A DNA stretch of 64,000 bases from Xestospongia bergquistia (taxonomy: Eukaryota > Porifera > Demospongiae > Haplosclerida > Petrosiidae). The stretch is from positions 25,587,749-25,651,748 of the forward strand of contig OZ014411.1 of NCBI GenBank assembly GCA_963965975.1, read 5' to 3'. The first letter of the stretch is position 1. Every line of letters begins with the position of its first letter. Position numbers and translations under genes: made by a program. The notes beneath the pieces were generated by a model, which saw only the letters and a list, made by a program, of their open reading frames with translations, was not told the origin of the DNA and searched no databases. Below, piece by piece: positions 10,111-23,995 of this stretch.

Positions 10111-13100
10111 TCAATGTATAGCTTTAGCATTAACTGATCTCTTAACCCTGCTAAGACGAGTCAGGTTAGCAGGAGCCTCTGGAAGAAATTCTTATAGTAG
10201 CTGCTTCTGTAGCATAGAGGACTTCAGACACTGCTTTCATAAGATTCTGAGCATTGTCTGTTAACATCTCAGTGGCTTCCTTATCAGCCTCCGGGTCTAA
10301 GGAACATAGTTATTTAAGTATACATGCTATCTTTGAGGCAATAACATGTGAGTAAACATGTTACATATTTAAACATATTAAATAAAGTAATTATAATTCC
10401 TAACATACCATCTCCTCCTTGTCTGGTTGCCTTGACAGCAGCAATAATCTTCAGTTGAGTAGCAATAGTTGGAATAGCATCAATAACTTGTAATAGAGTC
10501 TATAACAGATTAGAACTTGATACTATTGTTATATGAGGTAATATGATTAATTATAGAAACTGTTAACAAAGGAGAGTCATCAACTGTTTATAACATGTAA
10601 TATAGTGCATGTAATATTATTACATTTATTTGGTAATGTACTACATGTGATATAAAGGACATAATGGGATATATATAACTTACATGATTAATTATATCAA
10701 ATGAATGTTAATAATAATCATGAATAGTTAGAATAACTAGCTAGTGTATGTAACTAATACTAACAAATATGAAACCATTTGAAAACAAAATATCCCCCAG
10801 CATCCTTAACTGTTACTTACAAGTATGTTAGTGTACTACTCCATCAAATATTTCCCAGCATCCTTAGAATATCAACTGTTTATAACATGTAGTGTAATGT
10901 ACTCAACATAATTATATTTATTGGTAATGTACTATTACCTGTTGTACAAACTTACTCTTTTTATGCTTTTATCAGTGCAAGCATCAGCAACGTTTCTAGC
11001 CATTTTAACAACTTCTTCACTCTCTTTTGCAATGAGTTGAGCTTTATATGTCACCTTACTTTGTTCATCTCTGTTACATAACAAAGTGGTTTATGTAAAT
11101 ATATAATAAGACTATTGAGTACAGATTGACAATAACTTTTCATGTAGGAATGTACTAGTATTAGATATATACTCACTTAAATAAGTATCTCAATTTTTGA
11201 TAATGCTTAATAAGTGCATCCAAATTCCAAGACAACAAAAGATGCTAGGATGATCTGGTATACTTAACATTTAGGCAAACATGTTTACTTCCATGTGTCA
11301 TATAGCAGTATACATATACATGTACATGTACAACTTATCATTCACTGTGTGACATTAAAGTACTCACTTAGCAAATTTAGACATTTGCATCATCAATCTA
11401 GCCATACGTTTAGCAGCTGCTACCATATCATTATCTTTTTCCTCCCATTGTTTAGCTTCTTGATGAAGATGATGAGCAGCAAACTATGTTAATATAAAAC
11501 AAAAACAAGATGTCATATCAAAAACAAGTAATTATTAAACTGTTACTAAACAATAAGTCTTTATAATGACTATCTTACTATAGATATATATGAATGATAC
11601 CTGTGGATTAGCTCAGTTAGTAGAAAAATGACTAGTGTTATGTTTATATAGAGGTAAGGTTTGATGTTAGTAGAAGTTATAAATTCAAATCAATATTTTA
11701 GAACATTTATAACAATAATATTACATATAATAAATCCCTAGTTTAACTTTTATTGACCAATCAGATTGCAATTACAATTTTTATACTTAAACATCACTGA
11801 AAGTGTACTACTGCACATGTATTACAGACACATTTATAACACATGCATGTATTTTTTGTGTGGGTGTAACAACATTTCAAATTATTATCATAATGAATCT
11901 AGTGCAACTTTCCGTCGTCATTACATAGTCACTAGTGGTGTCCATGTTATGACAACAGCCAATGAGATTGTGACCAATACTGAAACAGCCATGTGTCATA
12001 TTTGGATGTAACAGAAAGAAATATTGCTTACTCCTATGGGATTAGCCGCTTGTAAAGTAGCCTCTTGTTTCATTTTGTCAACTTCTTGTGGAGGTGGGGG
12101 TTGATTAGGAGCAACATCCTCATTTGCTGGAGGAGGAAGACTTGGCACTATAAGAAATGAGAAATGTAATGCATGTACTTATAAAACCATTAATATTAAA
12201 TAAAGTGTTAAAATGTTCTGTACATTAACTATAACGTAACTCTTGTTACTTTATTTCAGAAGTACATTTATTGTTGTAGGAGATAAAAGTTGAGATTAAT
12301 TACTTTGACTCACATTTTTCAGGAAATGAAGGATTGTGTTGATTATTAAGAATAGTGTAGACTTCATGAATGTTCTTGGAAAGCTAGAGTGAGAGAGAGA
12401 GAGAGAGAGAGAGAGCTCTTACGCTACAATGTACACAATTTTATGTGCAATGTATACAATTAAAACAATACATTACTTACACCTTGTCTACCTTGTCAGC
12501 TTCTTGAGAGAATTGTGCAATGGCCACTTCAGTACCAGCTTGTTGAATAGCATTTTTTGCAGTAGTTACCACATGGAAAATACCTGTAATAATAAACTAC
12601 TGATTAAAGCAGCGTTCAGCATTATGCTTTTAACTCATACAATCAAAGCCCCCATATCCATGATTTCAATACATGTACTCATACATGACTTAAGTCTATT
12701 AATGCAGTACACTAACTGCATAGCTAACTTTGTGTGACATTAGCAGCAACTGTTTCTAGTCCTTTATTGTATTTAGGATCTTTAGTGTTTTCTACTTCAG
12801 CTTTAAATTTAGCCAAAGCAGCCACTCTATTAGCTAATCTAGCAGCATTAGAAACATGATTGAAGGATTCCTGAGGATTATCTCCACTCTTAATGGCAGC
12901 TTTAGCTTCTTCAACTTCCCTCTTAATTTGTTCTTCTGAAAAGAAAAGAAAGACATCAGATAATAACAGTAATGTATCCAGTTAATATTTAAAATGAAGA
13001 TGTCTAATTTCTACTTATATATAGAAACTTATGACATCATTTGGACACAATGATGACACAATTTTAAAACACTCATAGGAAACAACTTTAGTCAGTTTAA

Positions 13101-13790
13101 TATAAGTTCTCTGTATACTACTTTTACCAGTTATACCAGTAAATATGACATTGATTACACGTGTACAACTGATATTACCTGAAGCAACAACAAACTCTAC
13201 AGGATCCACTGCACCATCCACTAGTTTCTGTAACTTTAAGGCTTCATTTTGATAGTCCTCTTTGATCTGTTCGTAATGTTCCTTAGCAACCTATTCAAGT
13301 GATACATGAAGATATACATTTATATATACGCACATATGTGTACACTGTATATTTGATATATATTTTAAACATTGTATTATAATAACAAAATTTCATTCTT
13401 TGTTGTAAAACATTGTATGCACAGTCAACTAAATATATGTTAACCTCATTATCTGGGTCCTTAAAAAGGATCTTTGCAGCATGAACAACATGAGGAGCTA
13501 GTTTTTTCACCTTAAAAAGAAAGGGATAACAACAAAATATTTAACCAAGTATTGTACCCATACAATAGTTAATTTCAATTCATCCATTATATTTATATAC
13601 ATAAAACATATATCTGTCAGTCCATTCATCCATTCATCAATCTATCTATTTATACATATATATCCATTAATCATACTATCTATCTATTTATCAGTTACCT
13701 TTCCAGATGTATTAATGATGTCATTAGCTCTTTTTACATCCATTGCTCCACCAAATTTAACAAAATCGTGAGCAGTGTCTGCCTATTTGT
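10111..13790 (-). pseudogene. 5'-truncated third vinculin copy (tail half only), frameshifted last exon
   Basis: Eleven exons match exons 12-22 of the two complete vinculin genes: about 13699-13790 (broken), 13445-13510, 13179-13290, 12729-12935, 12492-12583, 12314-12383, 12032-12147, 11368-11483, 10956-11070, 10409-10499 and 10111-10296. Homology ends inside exon 12 near 13790, so the talin-binding head, promoter and start are missing. Phases still fit: exon 15 has gained 6 bp and exon 20 lost 18 bp, both multiples of three. Exon 17 (70 bp) lacks the polyproline code of copy A. In the last exon one extra base in the stretch matching ATRAGAGTTCCTCC shifts the frame to a TAA at 10166-10168, removing the end of the tail domain. 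Splice sites survive, so transcription from a foreign promoter is possible, but I see none. Confidence 0.8.
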
Positions 13791-13799
13791 TACTATCTA

Positions 13800-14290
13800 T
13801 ATGTCTCTCAGTAAAAATTGATTGGTTTATTTAACCAATATATGGTTATAACAGTTTGCATTCTTGTAACAAATTATTTGATGTAAACTGAAATTAAATA
13901 TAATAATGTTTTCATTCCTAAAATACTATCAAATAGACTAAACAATCAATCTGATAGTATGTTAGAAATTAAATCTTGCAGTATGTTAAGAATGCTTTGG
14001 GCTTAGGTAGGCCTAGGAATGAGACTAGTTAGGATTGTAACAATATGGTAACTCGTGGATACATAGACCACACTCACAACGTGTCATCATTGAGAAGTCA
14101 CATCCAACTTGTCAAAACATCGTAAATTCTTAATTCAGACATTTAAAGTCTCAATAGTCATTTAAATGAGATCACTTGCATTAGACAAATCAATGAAACA
14201 TTCTATAATAAAGAAAAACAAAATAAATGTTAAGTGTCTTCAAACAGTCTCTTCTCTAAAATAAATAGAAGTGTCTTTATATATATTTTT
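13800..14290. other. Spacer at the breakpoint of vinculin copy 3
   Basis: No vinculin homology is visible after about 13795. The stretch is AT-rich with no supported open frame. It contains GATTGGTTTATTTAACCAATAT, a short imperfect palindrome that also occurs in similar form near 8105 and 22439, possibly a dispersed repeat end. Confidence 0.4.
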
Positions 14291-14297
14291 TAATTTT

Positions 14298-14470
14298 ATA
14301 GCGTTTGTCTCCAGTGTGAATACACTTGTGTCAAGTGAAATACATTGTTATGCAAATCTTTCTCATACTGCAAGCATTTCTCCATTGTGAGTAAAGTAAG
14401 TTAATCTAGCTGTGCAAATTCTTTCACACACTTTACATTTATGCATGCTTCTTTCCAATGTGAGTATGTT
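14298..14470 (-). pseudogene. Fossil of a C2H2 zinc-finger array
   Basis: On the minus strand the stretch keeps the rhythm of C2H2 fingers: linker-like HTHIGKK, then remnants of C..C, then a second unit ending H-K-C-IHTGDKRYK. Linker spacing is close to one finger (84 bp). In-frame stops and lost cysteines show that it is dead. It lies between vinculin copies 2 and 3 and is probably a stray fragment of a zinc-finger gene or retrocopy. Confidence 0.5.
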
Positions 14471-14595
14471 TATAATGATATTATATTGTGAATAGGATTT
14501 AAAATTGTTTCTAATTCAATTGATATGATAAAAAGATAAAAGAGACTATTCCATAACTAATAAGAAATGTTAAGTATAAAACTGAATTCATTGAA

Positions 14596-17500
14596 TTAAG
14601 CCAATTTAGCTTTAAGATTAACTGATCTCTTAACCCAGTTAAGACCAGTCAGGCAAGCTTCTGGAGGAACTCTTATAGTAGCAGCCTCTGTAGCATAAAG
14701 CACTTCAGACACTGCTTTCATGAGATTCTGAGCATTGTCTGTTAACATCTCAGTGGCTTCCTTATCAGCCTCGGAGTCTAAGGAGTAAATTCAATATACA
14801 TGTACATGTATATCAAGGCAATAACATGTGAGTGAACATGTACATGTATATATTAAACAAAGTAATTATAATTCCTAACATACCATCTCCTCCTTGTCTG
14901 GTTGCCTTGACAGCAGCAATAATCTTCAGTTGAGTAGCAATAGTTGGAATAGCATCAATAACTTGTAATAGAGTCTATAACAGATTAGAACTTGATACTA
15001 TTGTTATATTATGTGATATGATTAATTATAGAAACTGCTAACAAAGGAGAGTCATCAACTGTTTATAACATGTAATATAGTGCATGTAATATTATTACAT
15101 TTATTTGGTAATGTACTACATAAAGGAGATAATAATATAACTTACTCTTTTCATTTGTTTGTCAGTACAAGCATCAGCAACTTTTCTAGCCATTTTAACA
15201 ACTTCTTCACTCTCTTTAGCAATGAGTTGAGCAGTCTGAATAAACTCTTTCTTAGATGTCACATTACCTTCTTCACCTCTAACAAATGGTTGATACGAAT
15301 ATATGCAATAAAATAGGCTGGTGAGGTCTACTCTCATGACCAGATGCCCAATTGTTTAATGCAAAAAAAGATTCTTGTGACTTTAGTATAACTCTTTGTA
15401 TTTGAGCCACTTTTTTGGCTCACCAATCAGAATACTGAAAGCTATGACATCATCATCCATATGAATATTATTATCAAAACACCAAAGAAAGTCATGACTG
15501 TAAAGCAAAAGTTAAATTCCATCTAGAGTATCACAAGTATGAGACAGTAATTACTTGAATTTTCTGGAGATACAATCTTTGACTGGGATTTGCCATTGTG
15601 TTAATGAGTGAATGCATATGGTGCCAGGCAATTGGATTAAAGTCACCAGATCCCCTTTTACACATTAAGTATGAGCTTCTGGAAACGAGACTAAGAGAGC
15701 TCAGGCTGACAATTTTAAATATGAAAACTACAGATCATACCATGCTGGCAAGAATGAGCAAGTATATTTATTTCCATTAAAATATAGCAATACACGTTTA
15801 TGTACATGTACAGTACTCACTTAGCAAATTTAGACATTTGCATCATCAGCCTAGCCATACGTTTAGCAGCTGCTACCATATCATTATCTTTTTCCTCCCA
15901 TTGTTTAGCTTCTTGATGAAGATGATGAGCAGCAAACTATGAAACAATAACAAGATGTCATATCAAAAACAAACAATTATGTAAATAATAGTTCTTTATA
16001 ATGATTATCTTACTATAGGTATATACATGTTGTATGCATGATAACTCAATACAACATACATACAGTATTATAAACACAGTCAATCATGTACATGTACATT
16101 ATTTTGAAAATATGCTAATATGATACTAAATCTATAAGGCTTTGTATCAGTTTTTAACTAGCTTAGTAAAATGAAGATTAATATTATAACATTATGTCAT
16201 AATCTTTAGAAAATAATATTGATATACATGTACATTTAATTTTTGAAGTGTTACCAAAACAACATGTGGCATATTTTCATGTACTGGTCAGAAATATTCC
16301 TTACTCCTATTGCATTTGATGCTTGTAAAGGAGCCTCTTGTTCCATTTCATCAACTTCTTGTGGAGGTGGTGGTCGATTAGGGGCAGCACCATTGTCTAT
16401 TGCCGGAGAATGACAGGGAACTATAACAAGTGGGAATATTAAATATGTGAACTTTTAAATCTTTGAAGACTAAAAGTGGTGACATGTACTGCACTTAAAA
16501 CTATAACATAATTCTCATCATTTTATAATGTTGCATAGGGTGAGAAATGAGATTATTAAGTTTGACTCTAACTGACACATTTTAGGAAGTGGAAGGTAAG
16601 AAAGAGGAGGGTTATAAAGAACAGAATAGGTTTCATGAATATCCTTGACAAGCTAGAGGGGAGAGAGAGAGCACAAATGACATAGTAAACAAGTACTACT
16701 CTTTCTTACCTTGTCAGCTTTTTGAGAGAATTGTGCAAGGGCCACTTCATTACCAGGTTGTTGAATAGCGGCTCTAGCTGTTGTTACCAATGGAGCAATA
16801 CCTGTAATAATGAGAGGATATTTGCTAAACAAATTTAATCTTTAAAGCAGTATGAAGTATGATATAATCAATCAATGTAGTACTATTTGTATAACTAACT
16901 TTGTGTGACATTAGCAGCAACTGTTTTTAGTTCTTTCTTGTATTCAGGATCTTCAGTGTTTTCTATTTCAGCTTTAGCCATAGCAGCCACTCTATTAGCT
17001 AATCTAGCAGCATGAGAAACATGGTTGAAGGATTCCTGAGGATTATCTCCACTCTTAATGGCATCTTTAGCTTCTTCAACTTCTCTCTTAATTTGTTCTT
17101 CTGTGGTGAGATGCAATGGTCAGATAATACAATTTAAAATCAATCCTCATACAACACAAAAAAGTTTTTTTTTTCCAAATAAAAGACTTTAATCTCTATA
17201 CAGCTCAATCACTAGGTTCTCTGTATACTACTTTTAGCAGCTATACCAGTAAATATGACATTGATTAGACGTGTACAACTGATATTAAATGTTCACCTGA
17301 AGCAATAACAAACTCTACTGCATCTACTGCACCATCCACTAGTTTCTGTAACTTTAAGACTTCATTTTGATAGTCCTCTTTGATCTGTTTGTAATGTTCC
17401 TTAGCAACCTATTCAAGAAACATAGATATAAGCTATATAATACATGTATACCGTACATGTACAAGACATAATATTTTGGTAATTTTTGTTATATAAATGC

Positions 17501-19220
17501 ATGTATAGATTTATAATATAGTATATCAACCTCGTTATTTGGATTCTTGAATAGGATCTTTGCAGCATGAACAACTTGAGGAGCTAGTTTCTTTACCTAA
17601 CAAAGTAAAAGTATAACAGTGAATCATTTACTAAAATCACTATATCCATACATCAGTATATCCACTTGTCTCTCTATTTATCTATCTATTACCTTTCCAG
17701 ATGTATTAATGATGTCATTAACTGTTTTCTTATCCATTACTCCACCAGATTTAGCAAAATCATAAGCAGTGTCTGCCAATTTGTCACTGTGAGCTTGTAA
17801 TTCACTAGCTCTTGTAGCAAATTTTTCATCACGTCCAGGAGTACCTAGTAATTATATTGTCATTAGTAATCAATTAAAGATTCACATATCAGTAAAATTT
17901 GAACAAGAAGCTGCAACAAAAAATTTAGAACCACATTATATTGTGTTTAATGTATCATTTAGCTGTTATTTTGCAATATTGTATAGGACATTTATGTCCT
18001 TTATGAATTCCAACTTCAAAAAAGCTGTATAAATAAAGCCAACATAATTGTAAGTGTTTGTTCAATATTTTTTAGAAATAATCAATAATTGAGTGATTTT
18101 AATTTTATTATTACAATAGTTATCACATTCCTATAGTTTCACTCAAGTTCTTGGCACAAGCTTTATAAATGAGATGTATAAATTCTTGTTACATCTATGA
18201 GTAAATACATATACTTCATCTTGTAAGAGTATCCATTCATTCATCAATCCATTCATGTGTAGTTATACTAACCTAGTTTAGCCTCTGCTGCTTCAGAGAG
18301 ATTAACAAGAGATCTTGACAGATCTTTAAAGTCATTGACAACCTACAAGTAAGAATGTACATGCAACATGTATACAAGTAAGATCAAAATTATAATTGTA
18401 CATGTACAAAATTATTATTATTATAATATTTATACTTACACTTGTTGTCAATGTATTCTTCAGTTCTCTCTCTAATTTGTCTAGTTTCTGACTAATAGCA
18501 TTTGGCAAAAGTTTAGCTTCATCACTTGAGCCCTTATTAAAATAATAATATAAAATAATGGAGAATATAATAACAACTGCCACTATAATAACTTAACCAT
18601 ACATGTATGTAGATACATGTACTTGTATTAAATCAGTTACAGACTATAATTGTAAAAACTTTATTGGTTTAATATGGAGAGATTAGAGAATGCTAAAGGT
18701 AGACTCTGAAGCTTTGAGTTCAAACAGTAATACCCATTGTTCCCCAAAAGAATGAAACACACTTTGTGAGGTAGTATGAATAGATCATCACTGATATATT
18801 ACTACATAATAATATTACCTCTCCTCTAGTTTGTAATGTAAACAAACCAGCTGCCATAGTATCAATCTCAGCACACAATTTTTCAATTTCAGCTCTAATT
18901 AGGAAAGAAATTTACAATTTGTGATAGAAGTTTATCTATTGTATAGTACAAATCAAGGTATATAATCTGAAGTTACTTGCTACAATCACTATACAGACAT
19001 GTACATGTACTTTTTTTACTTTATCATGATACTATGATATACTACCAACTCTTTGGACTATTGTACATTTTTAAGGAGTGACCTTACCTCTTATCAAGTG
19101 AGAATGTCTCAGCCACTCTTCTAACTTCACTAGTGACAGCAGTAACAGCTGCTTTATCTGTATTCTGACTTTCATCTGTACCTAATTAAGTACATTCTTA
19201 TATGATGTCTGTGGTTATAT

Positions 19221-19304
<84 letters not shown>

Positions 19305-19677
19305 CATGTACATGTAATATGGTACAATATACTATCAAGGAGGTATAAGGAATACATTGCAATTGAGATGTACAGCAAAGACAAGTGTAAGAATTACAGT
19401 TAAGAAATGTAAAACTGAAGTACATATATATTATATGTAGCACAATATACATGTATATGTTCATGGATATAGTCAGTGTCTCAATTTTTACATTTTTCTT
19501 TTAGGAGGTCTTTTGCTAGGATGATTTTAGAAACAATAGATTGAGGGGGTGGACCCCATGTACTCTCGTCTCCTAGTATAGCCAGAGGAACAGGTTCCTC
19601 AGTAGGTATGGTCATTTGAAGATTATGAATGATTCTGTTTATGGAGTCAGTCATTGCTCCAATGATGTAGTTTCTGA

Positions 19678-19722
<45 letters not shown>

Positions 19723-22700
19723 GAGACAGAGAGAGAGAGAGAGAAAGAGAGAGAAAGAGAGAAATATACAACACTCTAATATGATGCACATGTATAATTA
19801 TGTAAGTATATCATATAAATTTATCAGACAAAATAATGTTAGAATTAAAAAGATAGTTTAAGTTATTGGAGGTTTGAGTCTTTGATGTACATTGTATGTA
19901 GGTGTAGTGATAATATTGTACCTGTTTTCTTGAGCATCATCAGCAGCTTCATTACCTTCTCTCTTTAAAGTCACAAATACTTTCATAGATGATACAAGAA
20001 GTGGTAAACCCTTCCTTACCTGGAAGAAAAAAAAAGAAACACTAATACTAGCTGATCAAAAACATTTGACAAATCAACAAACAAAAGTAAAATTATCAAT
20101 CTGATAATATTTAAATTTATTTTGAATTTTGTGAATTTAAATTTGGCAATTTTTTCTGTTATACATCAAAACAATCTTAGCACCACTTACCTGGCAAGAT
20201 AAAACAAAATCAATCAATAATGTGTTTAATTTATACTTGTACTTCCATAACGAGAGGATAAAGACTTAAAATTGTACAAGAACAGATTAAACAATTAAGA
20301 TTTTGTTTCACTATTTTCTTACACAATGTAATTGGCTTTATTTAGTGATATGTATATTTGTGCAAAGCATTCATATCTTATAATTTTCATGTGTTAAAAT
20401 TATTTGAACAATTAGCCTAGTAACAAAGTACACAGTTGTTTGGAATTGCTTAGATACAAAAGCATTCATTTAATCATTTGATAACAATAGTCTTTTGATA
20501 TTAATATTGATACTAGGATATACCAGATTAGTTTCTTCTACCAATATAGAAGTAATGGATACATTAGTGAGATCTTCACTACGTCTGTCAACTTGATGTG
20601 TCATATTTGTGATATCAGGAGATAGACTCCTTGTAAACTCAACCAACTTCTCAATACTTTGAACAATCTTAGCAATCTATAAAGTAATAAAGATGACACG
20701 TACATACACCATAAACATGTACATGTATTAACTACATATGTGTATAGAGAAGTAGCACAATATAATTAGTATGTGAGAACTGATTATGAAGGACATTCTG
20801 TTCTATCATTGTTAGTACTACCAGTTACATATGATCATACTTATTAAAGATTATACATGTATGTACACCCAAATACTGATGTGCTGTGGTGCTGACAAAA
20901 AACCTGTCGACTCCATCGATCATATTAGGATAATATAATTATATATGTACATGTACATTTTATCACTTACTTTTATGTACTCAATAACTCCTTGACATGT
21001 TTTGATAATCTTTCTCACTTCACCTTGATCATACACCAGTAACAAATGAGACACACTTTGTAAGATACCTGTATTAATAAATATAATAATGATATCGTTT
21101 TTGGCAGCAAATATTTTCTTTAAAAAATTCCCTTGTAATAAATTCAATATTATGATAGTATGAATAACATATTAAGTGATTCTGCTAATATAATTATTAG
21201 AAACAATCTGAAACATCTATACATAAATGCAAGCTGTACTACATGTACTACCATTAGTCAAATGTAAATCAAACACTAAATACTAGTTTTTACTTTTGCT
21301 CATCATATCAAAGAAGTCAGGACAGACAGTCCATATTGTAGTTCTAATACACATACCTCTGGAGCCATCTAACAGTTTCTTTTTGTCTTCTTTTGTCTGT
21401 TCTTCTCTACTAATACCTTGAGCTGCTTCCAATAGTTGTATAGAGGCTTTATCTATCATGTCAAATGTTGGAGGGATGTCTTTCTGTAAGAGTTCATCTT
21501 TAGATGATTCTAGAGTTTGCTTTCCAATCTACAGATGAAAGATGAGAATATAAAAATGTATCATTAATAATAAAAACAATTTATGTACTTGATCTGTACA
21601 TTTGAAATATTTCAACATGTATTGTATTAAATTATTAGACTGATGTTAACATAATTATGATAATTCCATATATTATTATATATAATTATATATAGCATAC
21701 ATAGATTCACTTACCACTACAACATTATCTACAGCAGCTTTTATAGCAGCTACTGGTTGAACTAAATCAGAGACTGTCCGTCCTCTCTCAGCTTCTTCAT
21801 GAAGAATAACCAGTTGAGAGATCTAGAGACAATGTTAGGAATTTGTCCTTTTTTGTGTGCTCTAATAACACATACATGTGTTTCAATAATTATAATAAGA
21901 ATCAAACTAAAAAGTAACATTTAACAACCTAAAATTGAGAAAGAGTTAACCCTTTAATGACCATATATGGACAAAGTCATTAACCACCTGTAAATAAATA
22001 CTACCTTTTATGATCATAATAGACAATAACATATCAGGATAATGAATGTGGTTTCAACTTGACACATGTTAATGTTAGATAACACAATACTGATTACACT
22101 AGTATAAAGGATATGAAGTTTGTGGAATTACAATATAGTTAGATCTACAGGATGTAGTAGCTGCATTTCATTAGATTATTGGTCTTAAGGATGATAATAA
22201 ATGTGACAAATATGGACAATCTAGTCTCTCTATTGACCTGTACATGGTATAGTGAAATAACCTATGGAGTGATAGTTCTGTTTCTTCTCCAAATGCAAAA
22301 ACTAACTAACATTATTCTGAAGGAGGTAAAACTAACAGCAACTATAAATAAAATTAAATGTCTAAATAAAAATCCTACAACCAATACTTGATATAGTACC
22401 TCTATCTGTTTATAGTCTTTAAATATTAATATCACTGATTGGGTGATTTAACCAATATAGTTAATTATAAGACACTGACAAGTTGTGAACAATACACTAT
22501 TTCATGAATAATATACTGATTGATACTTGGCAGTTATATAGTTAATTGTCAGAACTATGAAGAGTCTGTTTAACATTTTATCAGTTAGATACAATAATTT
22601 CATGAATCCTGTGACTTTTTTGCCCTTTCTGAAAAGTTGTTTGTTGAAGTAAACGAACTGTCAATTCCAAAGTTATTAGTAATGAAAACAGGATATATTG

Positions 22701-23340
22701 TTTCAATGTATTTCATAGACATGCATGAAACTTAAGTGATTTTGAGTTTATTAAAACAACCAATCTATTTTAGCAGGGCAGATTTAGTTTTTTTTCCAAC
22801 TTTAACAAAATGAAATATCTAAAACATGCAAGGAATGACTAAATAAAACTATATTTGAAAAGATAAAACTAACTAAATATAAAAAAAACAAAGACTTTAA
22901 ATTAGTTAAGAGTAAATATACATTGATATTCCAGATCTAATATTGTAAGCATAAGGTATTCCTAGCTTGTCATATAATCTTTCATTTTTGTGGTATACTA
23001 AAATGTGCTTCAGATAAAACAAATGGACTAAGACAAAGTAAAGATTTATGAATTTACAGCAGCCATATTGGTACAACCAATTCACAAATGTTTTAATACA
23101 TCAAATGATGCTGGCCTATTGTGTCTCAAGACTGATGATATAAATACTGTCCTTATGAAAGAAATATTTAAAATATTATTACATCTAAATATCTACATAT
23201 AAATTTGCAAGCTAATAAAAATCTAAATTATAAGATAACATTACTACTTAGTAATAGACAATAAATGATCAATCTCTTACCTGTTCAGATATAGAATCTA
23301 GGATACTCTGAATGACTTTAGTATGAAAGACATATGGCAT
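14596..23340 (-). CDS. VCL: Vinculin, copy B (22 exons, 846 aa)
   Basis: Vinculin links talin and alpha-catenin at adhesion sites to F-actin. Exons: 23281-23340, 21715-21822, 21357-21528, 20971-21068, 20524-20676, 19922-20019, 19492-19673, 19088-19181, 18819-18894, 18440-18532, 18273-18342, 17693-17844, 17531-17596, 17297-17408, 16900-17100, 16710-16801, 16577-16652, 16305-16420, 15821-15936, 15146-15278, 14884-14974, 14596-14777. All junctions keep phase and match copy A exon for exon. The protein starts MPYVFHTKVIQSILDSISEQ, followed by the head signature SQLVILHEEAERGR. Only one central vinculin repeat is encoded, so it is about 200 residues shorter than vertebrate vinculin. Exon 17 is 15 bp shorter than in copy A and its polyproline run is gone (LPLPKM at the end), although exon 18 keeps NRPPPPQEVDE. 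The last exon encodes the actin-binding tail end. Exon 8 is one codon shorter than in A. Confidence 0.9.
15340..15780 (+). other. Unaligned insert in vinculin B intron 19
   Basis: The intron between exons 19 and 20 of copy B holds about 440 bp with no counterpart in copies A or C. A 60-codon frame at 15598-15780 reads with near-coding composition (for example LLHIKYELLETRLRELR, an amphipathic helix). It may be a piece of a transposable element open frame; I do not recognise it. Confidence 0.3.
19223..19303. repeat. (AT)n microsatellite in vinculin B intron 7
   Basis: About 80 bp of almost pure TA dinucleotide. Frames called across it are artefacts. Confidence 0.95.
19680..19768. repeat. (GA)n / (CT)n tract before vinculin B exon 7
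   Basis: About 85 bp of GA repeat on the plus strand, hence CT on the gene strand, ending about 6 bp before the acceptor of exon 7. It acts by position as the polypyrimidine tract. Copy A has the same arrangement (31846-31929). Confidence 0.9.
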
Positions 23341-23660
23341 TGTGGTAAGATTCCAACAAATCGATGTGTTTACTTAATAAGCCAATGAACAATAGACACA
23401 TATATATTTCTTTATGCAGTCAGCAGTTGATCTCCTTTATTTGCGATATGATCTTACCTTGGCTGTTTTGCAACCGTTCTGTATCCTGGCTTTTGCGCTG
23501 AAACAGGCAATGACTCCGTATTTGTCCGTACTCTGACTATTGGAGGGTTAATAAAATGGCGTGCGATTTTCGCTGCAGCAAGGAAGCACGCAATCTTGTG
23601 TTTTGTGCCCCATGTCTTCTCGACCTTCATTCGTCCGTCATATCAATTTATAATGCAAGA
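23341..23660 (-). promoter_or_regulatory. Upstream region of vinculin B, duplicated from that of copy A
   Basis: Blocks upstream of the ATG match those upstream of copy A in order: CGAACAAATC..., AGTTGATC-CCT-TATTTG, TTGG-TGTTTTGCA and CTTTTGCGC. The duplication therefore carried the proximal promoter. A higher-GC patch with CpG dinucleotides lies at about 23460-23640. No TATA box is seen. Confidence 0.5.
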
Positions 23661-23995
23661 CTGATTTATGAATCTGAATTCTCACTTATTTCTACAATTC
23701 CTACTCTAGCTATCTAGTTTTATTTTAAGTGGAGTGATATAGTACAACAGTATAACTTGATTACATCTGAATTCTCAGTCTACTCCTCTGTAACTGAATC
23801 CTTACTCCCTGGTGAATTAGAGTCACAATATTTACCCAATGGAAATTTTTCATTCCTATATTTTTAAACAAGGTCAGCTGGACAGTGAATTAATTGTGTT
23901 AGTAAGCTGGACAAATCAATGACTAACTTTGTAGCTATCTATTGTAGGAGGGAGAATCCACTCTGGCAAATCTGGCAATGACCTTGTCGAAGAAA

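Noticed and set aside
19225..19789. Frames rich in Tyr-Ile and Ser-Leu
   Set aside because: They are translations of AT and CT microsatellites; only the exon 7 part (19492-19673) is real vinculin sequence.
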